Origin: an uncultured Chloroflexota bacterium
GTDB lineage: Bacteria; Chloroflexota; Limnocylindria; Limnocylindrales; Limnocylindraceae
Assembly: GCA_903820655.1 (NCBI GenBank)
Contig: CAIJIA010000113.1
Location: forward strand, 1 to 10,384
DNA length: 10,384 bases
Direction of reading: 5' to 3'
Shown piece by piece: positions 1 to 6,479 of the stretch. The stretch's first letter is position 1; each line of letters begins with the position of its first letter. Under the pieces are notes generated by a model, which was not told where the DNA came from, ran no database searches, and saw only the letters and a list, made by a program, of their open reading frames with translations. The position numbers were made by a program, and so were the translations under genes.

Positions 1-795
1 CCGTTCTCTGCCATTCGCATCACTACGGCTGGGATCTTGGTGCTGGGCTGGGCCGCCATGCGCGGCGCGAACTTCCGCATGGCGCGCCGTGATCTGCTCG
101 CCGCCGCGCTCTTTGGCGTGATTGGACAGGGCCTGTATCAGCTCCTCTGGGCCGGTGCGTTTGGCACCATTAATGCGGGAACGAGCGCTCTCCTTATTGC
201 GGCTACGCCGTTCCTCACCGCCATCCTCGCCTCGCTGCTGCGCATCGATCCACTGAAGCCAGCAGTGGCAGTCGGTGGAATCATTGCCTTCGCTGGCGTT
301 GTCGCCGTTGCCCTTGGTGAAGGGGCGGGTGCATTTGGTGGCGAGACGACTGGTGTGCTGATGACACTTGGCGCCGCCGTATGTTGGGCGGCGTATCTGC
401 TTGCAGGCGCGCGCGTTATTCCTCGCGTTGGCGCAATTGCCTGGACCGCCTGGAGCATGATCTTCGGCGGCGGTGCACTCTTCATCTCTGCAATTGCCGC
501 TGGGCAGTTCAACGAGCTTGCTGCGCCACCGCCAGCCGCAATCTTCGGCCTAGTCTTCTCGACGCTCGGCTCGAGCAGCCTGGCTAACGTCTTGTACTTC
601 ACCGCAGTGCCAATCGTTGGCGTCTCGCGTGTCTCCAGCTTCCAGCTGCTGGTGCCATTCCTCGCCGTCATCGTCTCGGCCATCGTGCTCAGCGAGGCCC
701 CTGCGCCGATTCAGGCGTTCGGCGGCGCGCTCATCCTCTTGGGTATCTGGGCAGGGCGCCAAACGACCTCCCCGCTCCGCCGTCGCCTGCGATAG
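1..795 (+). CDS. EamA/DMT-family membrane transporter, 5'-truncated by the window edge
   Basis: The frame is open from base 1 to a TAG at 793-795, so 264 C-terminal residues are visible and the true start lies upstream; the TTG at 37 is not a credible start because typical family sequence (PFSAIR, as in the 'P..f...R' element after the first helix) precedes it. The protein is almost entirely alternating hydrophobic helices and short loops, in the two-repeat EamA layout: the visible part holds most of repeat 1 and all of repeat 2, which begins near the GVLMTLGAAVCWAAYLL segment. The ending VLSEAPAPIQAFGGALILLGI matches the family's terminal 'lgE....q..G..li..G' pattern. DMT proteins are inner-membrane exporters or permeases of small metabolites; the substrate cannot be told from sequence. 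It lies 66 bases upstream of pyrG on the same strand, with no functional link apparent. Family assignment is firm, function open. Confidence 0.85.
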   Translation, partial: PFSAIRITTAGILVLGWAAMRGANFRMARRDLLAAALFGVIGQGLYQLLWAGAFGTINAGTSALLIAATPFLTAILASLLRIDPLKPAVAVGGIIAFAGVVAVALGEGAGAFGGETTGVLMTLGAAVCWAAYLLAGARVIPRVGAIAWTAWSMIFGGGALFISAIAAGQFNELAAPPPAAIFGLVFSTLGSSSLANVLYFTAVPIVGVSRVSSFQLLVPFLAVIVSAIVLSEAPAPIQAFGGALILLGIWAGRQTTSPLRRRLR

Positions 796-798
796 ACT
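793..798 (+). promoter_or_regulatory. Candidate -10 hexamer (TAGACT) for pyrG, overlapping the transporter stop codon
   Basis: TAGACT fits the TAnnnT form of a housekeeping -10 box and lies in the only gap before pyrG. Its first three bases are the TAG stop of the upstream gene. Transcription would begin near 804-806 and give a leader of about 57 bases. No good -35 (TTGACA-like) is present 16-18 bases upstream, so the call rests on the hexamer, its position and its recurrence at two other gene starts in this window. Confidence 0.35.
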
Positions 799-808
799 CC
801 GTCAGGCT

Positions 809-829
809 CGTTCGGGGAAACCCCGAGCG
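809..829 (+). promoter_or_regulatory. Strong hairpin in the pyrG leader
   Basis: Bases 809-817 pair with 821-829 in an uninterrupted 9-bp stem (one G-U pair, otherwise Watson-Crick and mostly G-C) closed by an AAA loop. It is followed by a C-rich stretch, not a T-run, so it is not a classical intrinsic terminator. If transcription starts at about 804-806, the hairpin forms almost at the 5' end of the pyrG mRNA. It could end or punctuate the transporter transcript, protect the mRNA 5' end, or take part in pyrG control; the sequence alone does not decide. Confidence 0.5.
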
Positions 830-845
830 CCCCACCTTGAGTGAT

Positions 846-855
846 GGAGGGAGAG
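846..855 (+). promoter_or_regulatory. Ribosome binding site deciding the pyrG start
   Basis: The purine run GGAGGGAGAG contains a near-perfect Shine-Dalgarno core (GGAGG) placed about 10 bases before the ATG at 862. It argues for that ATG over the upstream in-frame GTG at 841, since the run would lie inside the longer reading frame. Confidence 0.7.
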
Positions 856-861
856 CGACCA

Positions 862-2601
862 ATGGCGACGAAGTTCGTATTCGTCACTGGTGGTGTCACC
901 TCCTCCCTCGGTAAGGGAATTACCGCCGCCTCTGTCGGCCTCCTCCTCAAAGCGCGCGGTCTGCGCATCTCTGTCATTAAGCTTGATCCCTACCTCAACG
1001 TTGATCCGGGCACGATGTCGCCCTACCAGCACGGCGAGGTCTTCATCACCGATGACGGCGCCGAGACCGACCTCGACCTCGGCCACTACGAGCGCTTCAT
1101 TGACGTCAACCTTTCGCAGGCCTCCAACGTCACCACGGGCCGCATCTACTCCACCGTGATCGCCCGCGAGCGCCGCGGCGACTATCTCGGCGGCACGGTG
1201 CAGGTTATTCCGCACATCACCAACGAGATCAAGGAGCGCGTTTTGCGTCTCAGTGGCGACGACGTTGATGTAGTGATCGTTGAAGTGGGCGGCACCGTCG
1301 GTGACATCGAGTCACTCCCATTCATTGAGGCGATTCGACAGCTCAAGAAGGATGTTGGTCGCGGCAACTCGCTCTACATTCACGTCACGCTGCTCCCAGA
1401 ACTCGCCGCCACTGGCGAGCTAAAGACGAAGCCAACCCAGCACTCGGTGAAGGAGCTGCGCGGTAGCGGCATTCAGCCCGACATCATCATCTTGCGCGCC
1501 GACCATCCCGTTCCTGATGACGTGCGCGAGAAGATCGCGCTTTTCACCGACGTTGCCGTGGAGGCGGTCGTTCCCGCAACCACCGCGCGCACCATCTATG
1601 AAGTGCCGCTGCAGTTCGAGAAGTTTGGTCTGGGCGACCTGGTCGTGCGCGAGCTCGGTCTTCCAGCAACCACCCCAGACCTCTCGCGTTGGGAGAAGCT
1701 CGCCGCCGAGATCGTTGCCGAGAAGCCTGCGGTGGAGATCGCCATCGTTGGCAAGTACACCGAACTTCCTGATGCCTACCTCTCGGTCACCGAGGCGCTG
1801 CGCCACGCCGGTTGGGCGCACGGCGTCGATGTGCGCATCCGCTGGGTGAATGCCGAGCGACTCGATGATGCCGAGCCTGCCGTCCTCTCCGCAGAACTTG
1901 CTGGCGTGCACGGCATCTTGGTGCCGGGCGGCTACGGCTACCGCGGCATTGAAGGAAAGATTCGTGCGGCACATATGGCGCGCACGGAGCGCATCCCATA
2001 CCTTGGCCTCTGCCTTGGCCTGCAGATTGCAGTAATTGACTTCGCACGCGAAGCGCTGGGCTCCAGCGATGCGAATTCCACCGAGTTCGACATGTTCACG
2101 AAGAATCCTGTGATCGATTTCACCCCTGACCAGCGCGGCGTGGAAGAGAAGGGGGGCACGCAACGCCTCGGCCTCTATCCGGCCAAGCTCACGCCAGGGA
2201 GCCGTGCCGCCACGGTGTACGGCGCCGAAGTTGTGTACGAGCGACACCGCCACCGCTTCGAGGTTGCTAACCGGTTCAAGCCACAGCTTGAGGCGGCCGG
2301 GATGCGCTTCACGGGTGTGTCACCCGACAGCCGCCTTGTTGAGATCATTGAGCTTGCCGACCACCCATGGTTCGTGGCCAGCCAGTTCCACCCTGAGTTC
2401 ACCAGCCGACCGCTGCGACCGAACCCACTCTTCGACGGGTTCGTTGGCGCCGCGGTCGCACTGCGCGACGGGCGCCTCGCCTCGTACACCCCACGAATGG
2501 TCGGGGTGCGCGATGATGAGGCGGCAAAGGCTGAGCGAAATCGTGCCGTCGAGGCCGCCGCCACGAAGGCGGCAAAGCGCAGCAACGGATCTAACGCGTA
2601 A
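862..2601 (+). CDS. pyrG: CTP synthase (glutamine-hydrolysing)
   Basis: Makes CTP from UTP, ATP and glutamine-derived ammonia, the last step of pyrimidine nucleotide synthesis in the cytoplasm. The product is 579 residues. The N-terminal amidoligase domain opens with TKFVFVTGGVTSSLGKG, the P-loop-like ATP site. The C-terminal class I glutamine amidotransferase domain has the oxyanion element GGYGYRG, the nucleophile Cys384 in GLCLGLQ and the His510/Glu512 pair in QFHPEF, so the whole catalytic triad is intact. The ATG at 862 is preferred because GGAGGG (846-851) lies 10 bases upstream and MATKFVF matches family N-termini; an in-frame GTG at 841 would add seven atypical residues. The protein is somewhat longer than the E. 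coli enzyme (545 residues), mostly through an Ala/Lys/Arg-rich tail of about 40 residues. Transaldolase follows after 44 bases, probably in the same transcript. Confidence 0.97.
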   Translation: MATKFVFVTGGVTSSLGKGITAASVGLLLKARGLRISVIKLDPYLNVDPGTMSPYQHGEVFITDDGAETDLDLGHYERFIDVNLSQASNVTTGRIYSTVIARERRGDYLGGTVQVIPHITNEIKERVLRLSGDDVDVVIVEVGGTVGDIESLPFIEAIRQLKKDVGRGNSLYIHVTLLPELAATGELKTKPTQHSVKELRGSGIQPDIIILRADHPVPDDVREKIALFTDVAVEAVVPATTARTIYEVPLQFEKFGLGDLVVRELGLPATTPDLSRWEKLAAEIVAEKPAVEIAIVGKYTELPDAYLSVTEALRHAGWAHGVDVRIRWVNAERLDDAEPAVLSAELAGVHGILVPGGYGYRGIEGKIRAAHMARTERIPYLGLCLGLQIAVIDFAREALGSSDANSTEFDMFTKNPVIDFTPDQRGVEEKGGTQRLGLYPAKLTPGSRAATVYGAEVVYERHRHRFEVANRFKPQLEAAGMRFTGVSPDSRLVEIIELADHPWFVASQFHPEFTSRPLRPNPLFDGFVGAAVALRDGRLASYTPRMVGVRDDEAAKAERNRAVEAAATKAAKRSNGSNA

Positions 2602-2645
2602 TCGCCCATCATCGGGCTAAGCCATTCAGTATTTAAGGGGGCACT

Positions 2646-3302
2646 ATGAAGTTCTTCTTGGACACCGCCGACATCGAAGAGATCAAGACAGGGATCAAAT
2701 GGGGCGTCGTTGATGGCGTCACCACGAACCCGTCGCTCTACGCGAAGGTTGGCGGCTCGTACGAGGAGATCCTCAAGGAGATCTGCGGCCTGACCAAGGG
2801 CCCGGTCTCTGCAGAGGTCATGAGCGACGACGCCGACGGCATGGTGAAAGAGGGTCTCGCCTTCGCGAAGATCGCTCCGAACATTGTCGTCAAGGTTGCC
2901 CTCACCACCGCCGGCCTTGAGGCGATTAGCCGCCTCGCCGCCGAGGGGATCAAGACGAACTGCACCCTGATCTTCACTGCGAACCAGGGGCTCATGGCGG
3001 CGAAGGCTGGTGCCTCGCTGATCAGCCCATTCGTTGGTCGACTCGACGACATCAATGAAGACGGCATGATCGTGATCCAGGAGCTCGCCGAGATCTTTGC
3101 GAATTACGAGGGGCTCGACCACTGCGAAATCCTCGCCGCATCGATTCGTCACCCACGACACGTCACAGAGTCGGCACTGGCAGGGGCACACGTTGCGACG
3201 ATGCCTCTCAAGGTGTTGGAGCAGATGACGAAGCATCCGCTCACCGACAAGGGGATCGCGATCTTCAAGTCGGACTGGGCGAAGGCAACCTCCGGGAAGT
3301 AG
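2646..3302 (+). CDS. tal: Transaldolase, small MipB/TalC type (FSA/TAL family)
   Basis: Class I aldolase-fold enzyme that transfers a dihydroxyacetone unit between sedoheptulose 7-phosphate and glyceraldehyde 3-phosphate in the non-oxidative pentose phosphate pathway. The 218-residue product has the family N-terminus MKFFLDTA, GVTTNPS (21-30 region) and the Schiff-base lysine at Lys83 in VVKVALT. It also has GRLDD and the C-terminal HPLTDKGI element. Glu57 in SAEV is the residue found in true transaldolases; fructose-6-phosphate aldolases have Gln there, so transaldolase is preferred over fsa. One small oddity is KVALT where most relatives have KIPMT or KVPVT just after the active-site lysine. 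The start is supported by AGGGGG at 2636-2641. The gene follows pyrG and precedes rho, as in the Bacillus pyrG-tal-rho region. Confidence 0.93.
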   Translation: MKFFLDTADIEEIKTGIKWGVVDGVTTNPSLYAKVGGSYEEILKEICGLTKGPVSAEVMSDDADGMVKEGLAFAKIAPNIVVKVALTTAGLEAISRLAAEGIKTNCTLIFTANQGLMAAKAGASLISPFVGRLDDINEDGMIVIQELAEIFANYEGLDHCEILAASIRHPRHVTESALAGAHVATMPLKVLEQMTKHPLTDKGIAIFKSDWAKATSGK

Positions 3303-3308
3303 TCGCAG

Positions 3309-3324
3309 GCCCGAATCCGCGGGC
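3309..3324 (+). terminator. Weak hairpin after the transaldolase gene, possible terminator
   Basis: GCCCG and CGGGC form a 5-bp stem with a 6-base loop, 7 bases after the transaldolase stop codon. The following bases (TCTTGAC) contain only three T in five and no real U-tract, so at best it is a weak or factor-dependent terminator. It directly abuts the candidate rho promoter, the expected place for a transcription boundary. Confidence 0.25.
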
Positions 3325-3326
3325 TC

Positions 3327-3355
3327 TTGACGAGCGGCAACGGCTGCCGTAGAGT
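3327..3355 (+). promoter_or_regulatory. Housekeeping-sigma promoter for rho
   Basis: A TTGACG -35 box (3327-3332, five of six consensus bases) and a TAGAGT -10 box (3350-3355, four of six) are separated by exactly 17 bases, the optimal spacing. Transcription should start near 3361-3363, giving a leader of roughly 88 bases before the rho ATG. It lies in the longest gap of the window. It is the only promoter here for which both boxes are recognisable. Confidence 0.6.
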
Positions 3356-3369
3356 TCTCTCATCCCCCC

Positions 3370-3400
3370 CGAACTGCACAGCGAACGCGGCGCAGTTTCG
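3370..3400 (+). promoter_or_regulatory. Hairpin and C-rich start in the rho leader
   Basis: AACTGC (3372-3377) pairs with GCAGTT (3392-3397), and two further C-G pairs form if one T is bulged, around a 14-base loop. A run of seven C precedes it at 3364-3370. In other bacteria rho is autoregulated by Rho acting in its own leader, and Rho prefers C-rich unpaired RNA. A similar role here is inference; the pairing itself is visible but modest. Confidence 0.3.
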
Positions 3401-3430
3401 CGTACCAGGGATGCATCCACCCACAGATAG

Positions 3431-3437
3431 AGGAAGG
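3431..3437 (+). promoter_or_regulatory. Ribosome binding site deciding the rho start
   Basis: AGGAAGG lies 12 bases before the ATG at 3450. This is slightly long spacing but the best Shine-Dalgarno match in the leader. The frame is open further upstream to 3327, but the only other ATG (3411) has no such element, and anything upstream of about 3362 would not be in the mRNA if the promoter call is right. Confidence 0.55.
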
Positions 3438-3449
3438 TATTCAACTGAT

Positions 3450-4856
3450 ATGAACGACGGACGAAACCGCGGCCCACGACGACCACCCCGCCGCGGCGGA
3501 CCAAACCCAAACTCCATGCGCATGCCGCAGGGCGCGCTTCCGGCCGACGTTGAGGTGCTCTCCGAGGCCGACCTCGCCGCCGAAGGCCTCGTTACCTTTG
3601 CCGCACTCGCCAACATGAAAGCGACCGAGCTCATCGCTGCAGCGAAGAAGCTTGGCGTTGAAGCTACCCAGCAAGAGGAGCTCTCCGCTGTTATCCAGAA
3701 GATCCTCACGGCGCAGGCCGACGAGCAGGGTCAGATCTGGGCCGAGGGCATTCTCGAAATTGTCGACGACGGCTACGGCTTCATTCGGCGCAACGGCCTC
3801 CTGCCAAGCGCCGACGATGTCTACGTTCCGTCGCCAATGGTGCGCCGACTCGGCTTGCGCCAGGGCGACACGATCGGCGGCGTCATTCGCGCACCGCGCG
3901 AGGGCGAGAAGTTCTGGGGGATGCTCCGAATTGAGATCGTCTCTGGCACTGACCCAGAGTCGGCGCGACAGCGTCCACACTTTGGCGACCTCACACCAAT
4001 CCATCCGATCGAGCTGATCAACCTTGAGACGGTTCCGTCGAACCTCTCGCAGCGACTCATCAACCTGGTTAACCCGCTGGGCAAGGGACAGCGCGCCCTG
4101 ATCGTCTCGCCACCGAAGGCCGGTAAGACGAGCCTGCTGAAGCAGATCGCCCAAGGCGTCACGGCAAACTACCCAGAGATCTCCCTGATGGTCTGCCTCA
4201 TCGGCGAGCGACCAGAAGAGGTCACCGACATGCGTCGCTCCGTAAAAGGCGAGGTCATCTCGTCGACGTTCGACGAGCCAACCGAGAATCACACGCATGT
4301 TGCCGAGATGGCGCTTGAGATTGCGAAGCGCCGCACCGAGGCTGGTGCCGACGTTGTCGTGCTACTCGACTCGATCACTCGACTGGCGCGCGCCTACAAC
4401 TTGGCACTCCCACCATCCGGGCGAACGCTCTCGGGTGGTATCGACCCAATTGCGCTCTACCCACCGAAGCGCTTCTTTGGCGCGGCACGAAAACTCGAAG
4501 AGGGTGGCTCGCTCACCATCATCGGCACCTGCCTCGTTGATACCGGCTCGAAGATGGATGACGTGATCTACGAAGAGTTCAAGGGGACGGGTAACTCCGA
4601 ACTTGTGCTCGATCGCAAGCTTGCCGAGAAGCGCATCTTCCCGGCGATCGATGTGCAGCGTTCCGGCACCCGTCGCGAAGAGCTCCTCCTTGATGAGGGG
4701 ACCCTCAAGATGGTCTGGACGATGCGTCGCATGCTCTCGGCCGTTGGCGCGAATGAAGGGATCGAACTGCTGCTCAATCGCATCGCCAAGACCGAGTCGA
4801 ACGCCCAGTTCCTCGCCTCGCTGACGAAGGGAACCGAGGGGTCGAACCCCGCGTAA
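3450..4856 (+). CDS. rho: Transcription termination factor Rho
   Basis: Hexameric RNA-dependent ATPase and helicase that loads on untranslated C-rich RNA and releases it from RNA polymerase. The 468-residue product has an Arg/Pro/Gly-rich, probably disordered N-terminus (1-30) and a Rho_N helical domain (about 50-92). A cold-shock-type primary RNA-binding domain follows (about 96-166, with YGFIRR at 109-114). The RecA-type ATPase has a Walker A motif PPKAGKTS (Lys226), Walker B VVLLDS (Asp307), GERPEEVTDM and a late RSGTRREELL segment. The stretch PPKRFFGAARKLEEGGSLTI and the nearby GSKMDDVIYEEFKGTGN are strongly conserved Rho sequence. The long N-terminal insert typical of many actinobacterial Rho proteins is absent. 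No rpmE follows, unlike the Bacillus arrangement; instead there is a cell-wall peptidase gene after 86 bases. Start chosen by AGGAAGG and family length. Confidence 0.96.
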   Translation: MNDGRNRGPRRPPRRGGPNPNSMRMPQGALPADVEVLSEADLAAEGLVTFAALANMKATELIAAAKKLGVEATQQEELSAVIQKILTAQADEQGQIWAEGILEIVDDGYGFIRRNGLLPSADDVYVPSPMVRRLGLRQGDTIGGVIRAPREGEKFWGMLRIEIVSGTDPESARQRPHFGDLTPIHPIELINLETVPSNLSQRLINLVNPLGKGQRALIVSPPKAGKTSLLKQIAQGVTANYPEISLMVCLIGERPEEVTDMRRSVKGEVISSTFDEPTENHTHVAEMALEIAKRRTEAGADVVVLLDSITRLARAYNLALPPSGRTLSGGIDPIALYPPKRFFGAARKLEEGGSLTIIGTCLVDTGSKMDDVIYEEFKGTGNSELVLDRKLAEKRIFPAIDVQRSGTRREELLLDEGTLKMVWTMRRMLSAVGANEGIELLLNRIAKTESNAQFLASLTKGTEGSNPA

Positions 4857-4888
4857 CCCACGCACGAGGCACAGCGTGTGCCAGGGTG

Positions 4889-4914
4889 CCCCGCTCGGCG
4901 GCATAGCCGAGGGG
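4889..4914 (+). terminator. Hairpin after rho, possible terminator without a U-tract
   Basis: CTCGGC (4894-4899) pairs with GCCGAG (4906-4911) around a 6-base loop, and CCC (4890-4892) extends it with GGG (4912-4914) if G4893 is bulged. That gives about nine mostly G-C pairs, 33 bases after the rho stop. The next bases are TAGACTAAGG with no T-run, so intrinsic termination is doubtful. The hairpin abuts a candidate -10 hexamer, so it may mark the boundary between the rho unit and the peptidase-obgE operon. Confidence 0.4.
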
Positions 4915-4920
4915 TAGACT
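4915..4920 (+). promoter_or_regulatory. Candidate -10 hexamer (TAGACT) for the peptidase-obgE-nadD operon
   Basis: TAGACT lies 22 bases before the peptidase ATG and is the same hexamer as those at 793-798 and, on the minus strand, 9927-9932. A start near 4927 would leave a short leader carrying the GGAGG ribosome site. No -35 match is visible 16-18 bases upstream, where the hairpin described above lies, so the call is tentative. Confidence 0.35.
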
Positions 4921-4932
4921 AAGGCGGAGATC

Positions 4933-4937
4933 GGAGG
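4933..4937 (+). promoter_or_regulatory. Ribosome binding site of the M23 peptidase gene
   Basis: GGAGG stands 5 bases before the ATG at 4943 and fixes that codon as the start. The frame has no other credible initiation signal between the rho stop and this point. Confidence 0.65.
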
Positions 4938-4942
4938 CTGGA

Positions 4943-6475
4943 ATGCCAGATGTGAAACGCCCACCAACGTCCGCCCGCGGCTCCAAGCATCGCAATGTGC
5001 GAGCTGGAAGCCCCACCTTCCGCCTCGCCGCGGCCATCCGCCGTCGCCTTCTCGCCTTCGGATCCTTCCTTGAGCGCAGTGGTGAGCGCGCCATCCGTCT
5101 GAGCCTCTTCCGCGCTGGAGAGTTCCTGAAGCGCCCGCTTCCACGACGAGTTCGCGTTCATCCGACCCTTGCGACCCGCACCACTGGACTCGTGGTCGCA
5201 ACGATCGCCCACAAGGTGACCCCGGCACTCGAGGAGCGGGGCATTCTGCGATCGCTGCGCCGCCGCCGCCGCTCACTCGATTCAGGGCTGCGCAAGCTCG
5301 GACGTGAGCCAGAGCGAGCCATGCCTGCCGTAATTGCAGGGCTATTGAGCGTGGCAATCATCGCCAGCTTGCTCCCAAGCCCAACCGTTGATGCTCGCTC
5401 ACAGGCGCTGTACGACGGCGGCATGAGCGTAGGAATGAGCATCGACTCAGATCCAGCGTTCACAACGGAGTGGGGCGGCACCCAGGACCCAGATCGACTA
5501 GCTACCGATGGCAATATGGCGACTGCCGTGGTGTCCGACGGCGTGCTCATCGGAGATGTCGCAACGGAGAGCACCTTTTCGATGCGTGCAACCGAAGTTA
5601 TAGCCCAAGCCCCTGATCCAGTGGTCGCGACGACGGCGATTGACGGGCCGATCTTCCTTGACGACGGCACGCTCGAGCTCCCCGCAGCAATTAACATTGT
5701 TGTGGCCGATGGTCGCGATCACGTGCTGATCCATGTGGTTGCACGTGGTGAAACCCTCGCTGCGATCGCGAAGAGATACAAGATCTCCTCAATGGAGCTG
5801 ATCTGGTCAAACGGCCTACAGTCCGCCGACAATCCGCCGGTAGGGAAGCGACTTCGCGTCCCTGATACGCGCGGCATTGTCGTTACGGTGCGTGAACACG
5901 AGACGCTCAAATCGATTGCTTCAAAGTATCGCGTCACGCCATCCAAAATTCGCACGTATAACAGGTTGAAGACGGCGGATCTTGTGCTGGGCATGGTCCT
6001 CGTTCTCCCTGGCGGTCGTGGCGCGGCGCTACCAACCTTTACGCGTAACGACGGACTCATTGGCTATACAGGTCCAGTGCCGGCCGTGTATAGCGGCGTG
6101 AAATTCCGGTATCCGGTGCCCGGCGGGCACTACATTCGTGGATTTACGCGCACTCACCTCGGCATGGATATCGGGATGTCCTATGGGGCATCAGTTGTTG
6201 CTGCTGGTGACGGCGTCGTGGTCTTCACTGGGTGGCGCAACAACTGCGGCGGCTACCAAGTGATCATTGCGCACGGATCAAATCTCTACACCGGGTACTA
6301 CCACCTCTCCGGGATTGTGGCGAACACAGGCCAAAAGGTGACGCGTGGAACTCGCATCGGCCGAATTGGACAGACCGGATGTGCCACCGGGCCACACTTG
6401 CACTTCGTCGTCTCTCGAGGATTCCCGCTTGCGGGCACCTCGACGCTCTACAACCCAGCGCGCTTCCTTCCGTAA
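4943..6475 (+). CDS. Membrane-anchored LysM-LysM-M23 peptidoglycan endopeptidase
   Basis: Likely a zinc endopeptidase that cuts peptide cross-links in the cell wall, or an activator of such enzymes. The 510-residue protein has an unusual order: an Arg/Lys-rich region of about 125 residues, a single transmembrane segment (about 129-147, MPAVIAGLLSVAIIASLL) and a linker of about 110 residues. Two LysM domains follow (about 262-308, with HVVARGETLAAIAKRY; about 312-357, with REHETLKSIASKY), then a C-terminal M23 domain (about 385-505). The M23 zinc ligands are present: His405 and Asp409 in HLGMD, and His487 of the HLH triplet (485-487), with GATGPHLHF-type context. The positive-inside rule puts the basic N-terminus in the cytoplasm and the LysM/M23 part outside. 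It is the first gene of a tight cluster with obgE, nadD and rsfS; obgE begins 4 bases after its stop. The N-terminal region resembles nothing I recognise. Confidence 0.88.
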   Translation: MPDVKRPPTSARGSKHRNVRAGSPTFRLAAAIRRRLLAFGSFLERSGERAIRLSLFRAGEFLKRPLPRRVRVHPTLATRTTGLVVATIAHKVTPALEERGILRSLRRRRRSLDSGLRKLGREPERAMPAVIAGLLSVAIIASLLPSPTVDARSQALYDGGMSVGMSIDSDPAFTTEWGGTQDPDRLATDGNMATAVVSDGVLIGDVATESTFSMRATEVIAQAPDPVVATTAIDGPIFLDDGTLELPAAINIVVADGRDHVLIHVVARGETLAAIAKRYKISSMELIWSNGLQSADNPPVGKRLRVPDTRGIVVTVREHETLKSIASKYRVTPSKIRTYNRLKTADLVLGMVLVLPGGRGAALPTFTRNDGLIGYTGPVPAVYSGVKFRYPVPGGHYIRGFTRTHLGMDIGMSYGASVVAAGDGVVVFTGWRNNCGGYQVIIAHGSNLYTGYYHLSGIVANTGQKVTRGTRIGRIGQTGCATGPHLHFVVSRGFPLAGTSTLYNPARFLP

Positions 6476-6479
6476 CGCA

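Noticed and set aside
1420..2253. Minus-strand open frame of 277 codons opposite pyrG
   Set aside because: It lies wholly opposite a clearly real pyrG, has no recognisable domain, and long antisense frames are expected in G+C-rich coding DNA.
2604..2617. GCCC-6-GGGC hairpin between pyrG and transaldolase as a terminator
   Set aside because: Only four base pairs and no T-run; the short 44-base gap and good ribosome site suggest the two genes share a transcript.
2630..2635. TATTTA as a -10 box for the transaldolase gene
   Set aside because: It would place the start inside or after the strong AGGGGG ribosome site, which would then be useless, and there is no -35 match.
2175..3236. Minus-strand open frame of 353 codons across the pyrG end and transaldolase
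   Set aside because: It spans two real genes on the other strand, has Arg/His-rich composition and no family resemblance; a shadow frame.
3327..3449. Upstream extension of rho by 41 codons
   Set aside because: It contains the promoter boxes and leader hairpin, and the ATG at 3450 has the best ribosome site and typical family length.
3441..4298. Minus-strand open frame of 285 codons opposite rho
   Set aside because: Opposite an intact rho, with no ribosome site or recognisable motif.
4900..4955. Sequence around GGTAGACTAAGGC that looks slightly like a tRNA D-arm
   Set aside because: No acceptor pairing, anticodon arm or T-arm could be fitted, and the right part is the start of the peptidase gene.
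4362..5357. Minus-strand open frame of 331 codons opposite the rho 3' end and peptidase 5' end
   Set aside because: Low-complexity Arg/Gly-rich product with no domain, opposite two supported genes.
6345..6479. Upstream extension of obgE by 45 codons
   Set aside because: It lies inside the peptidase gene and precedes the canonical MFLDIVEI start of Obg proteins.
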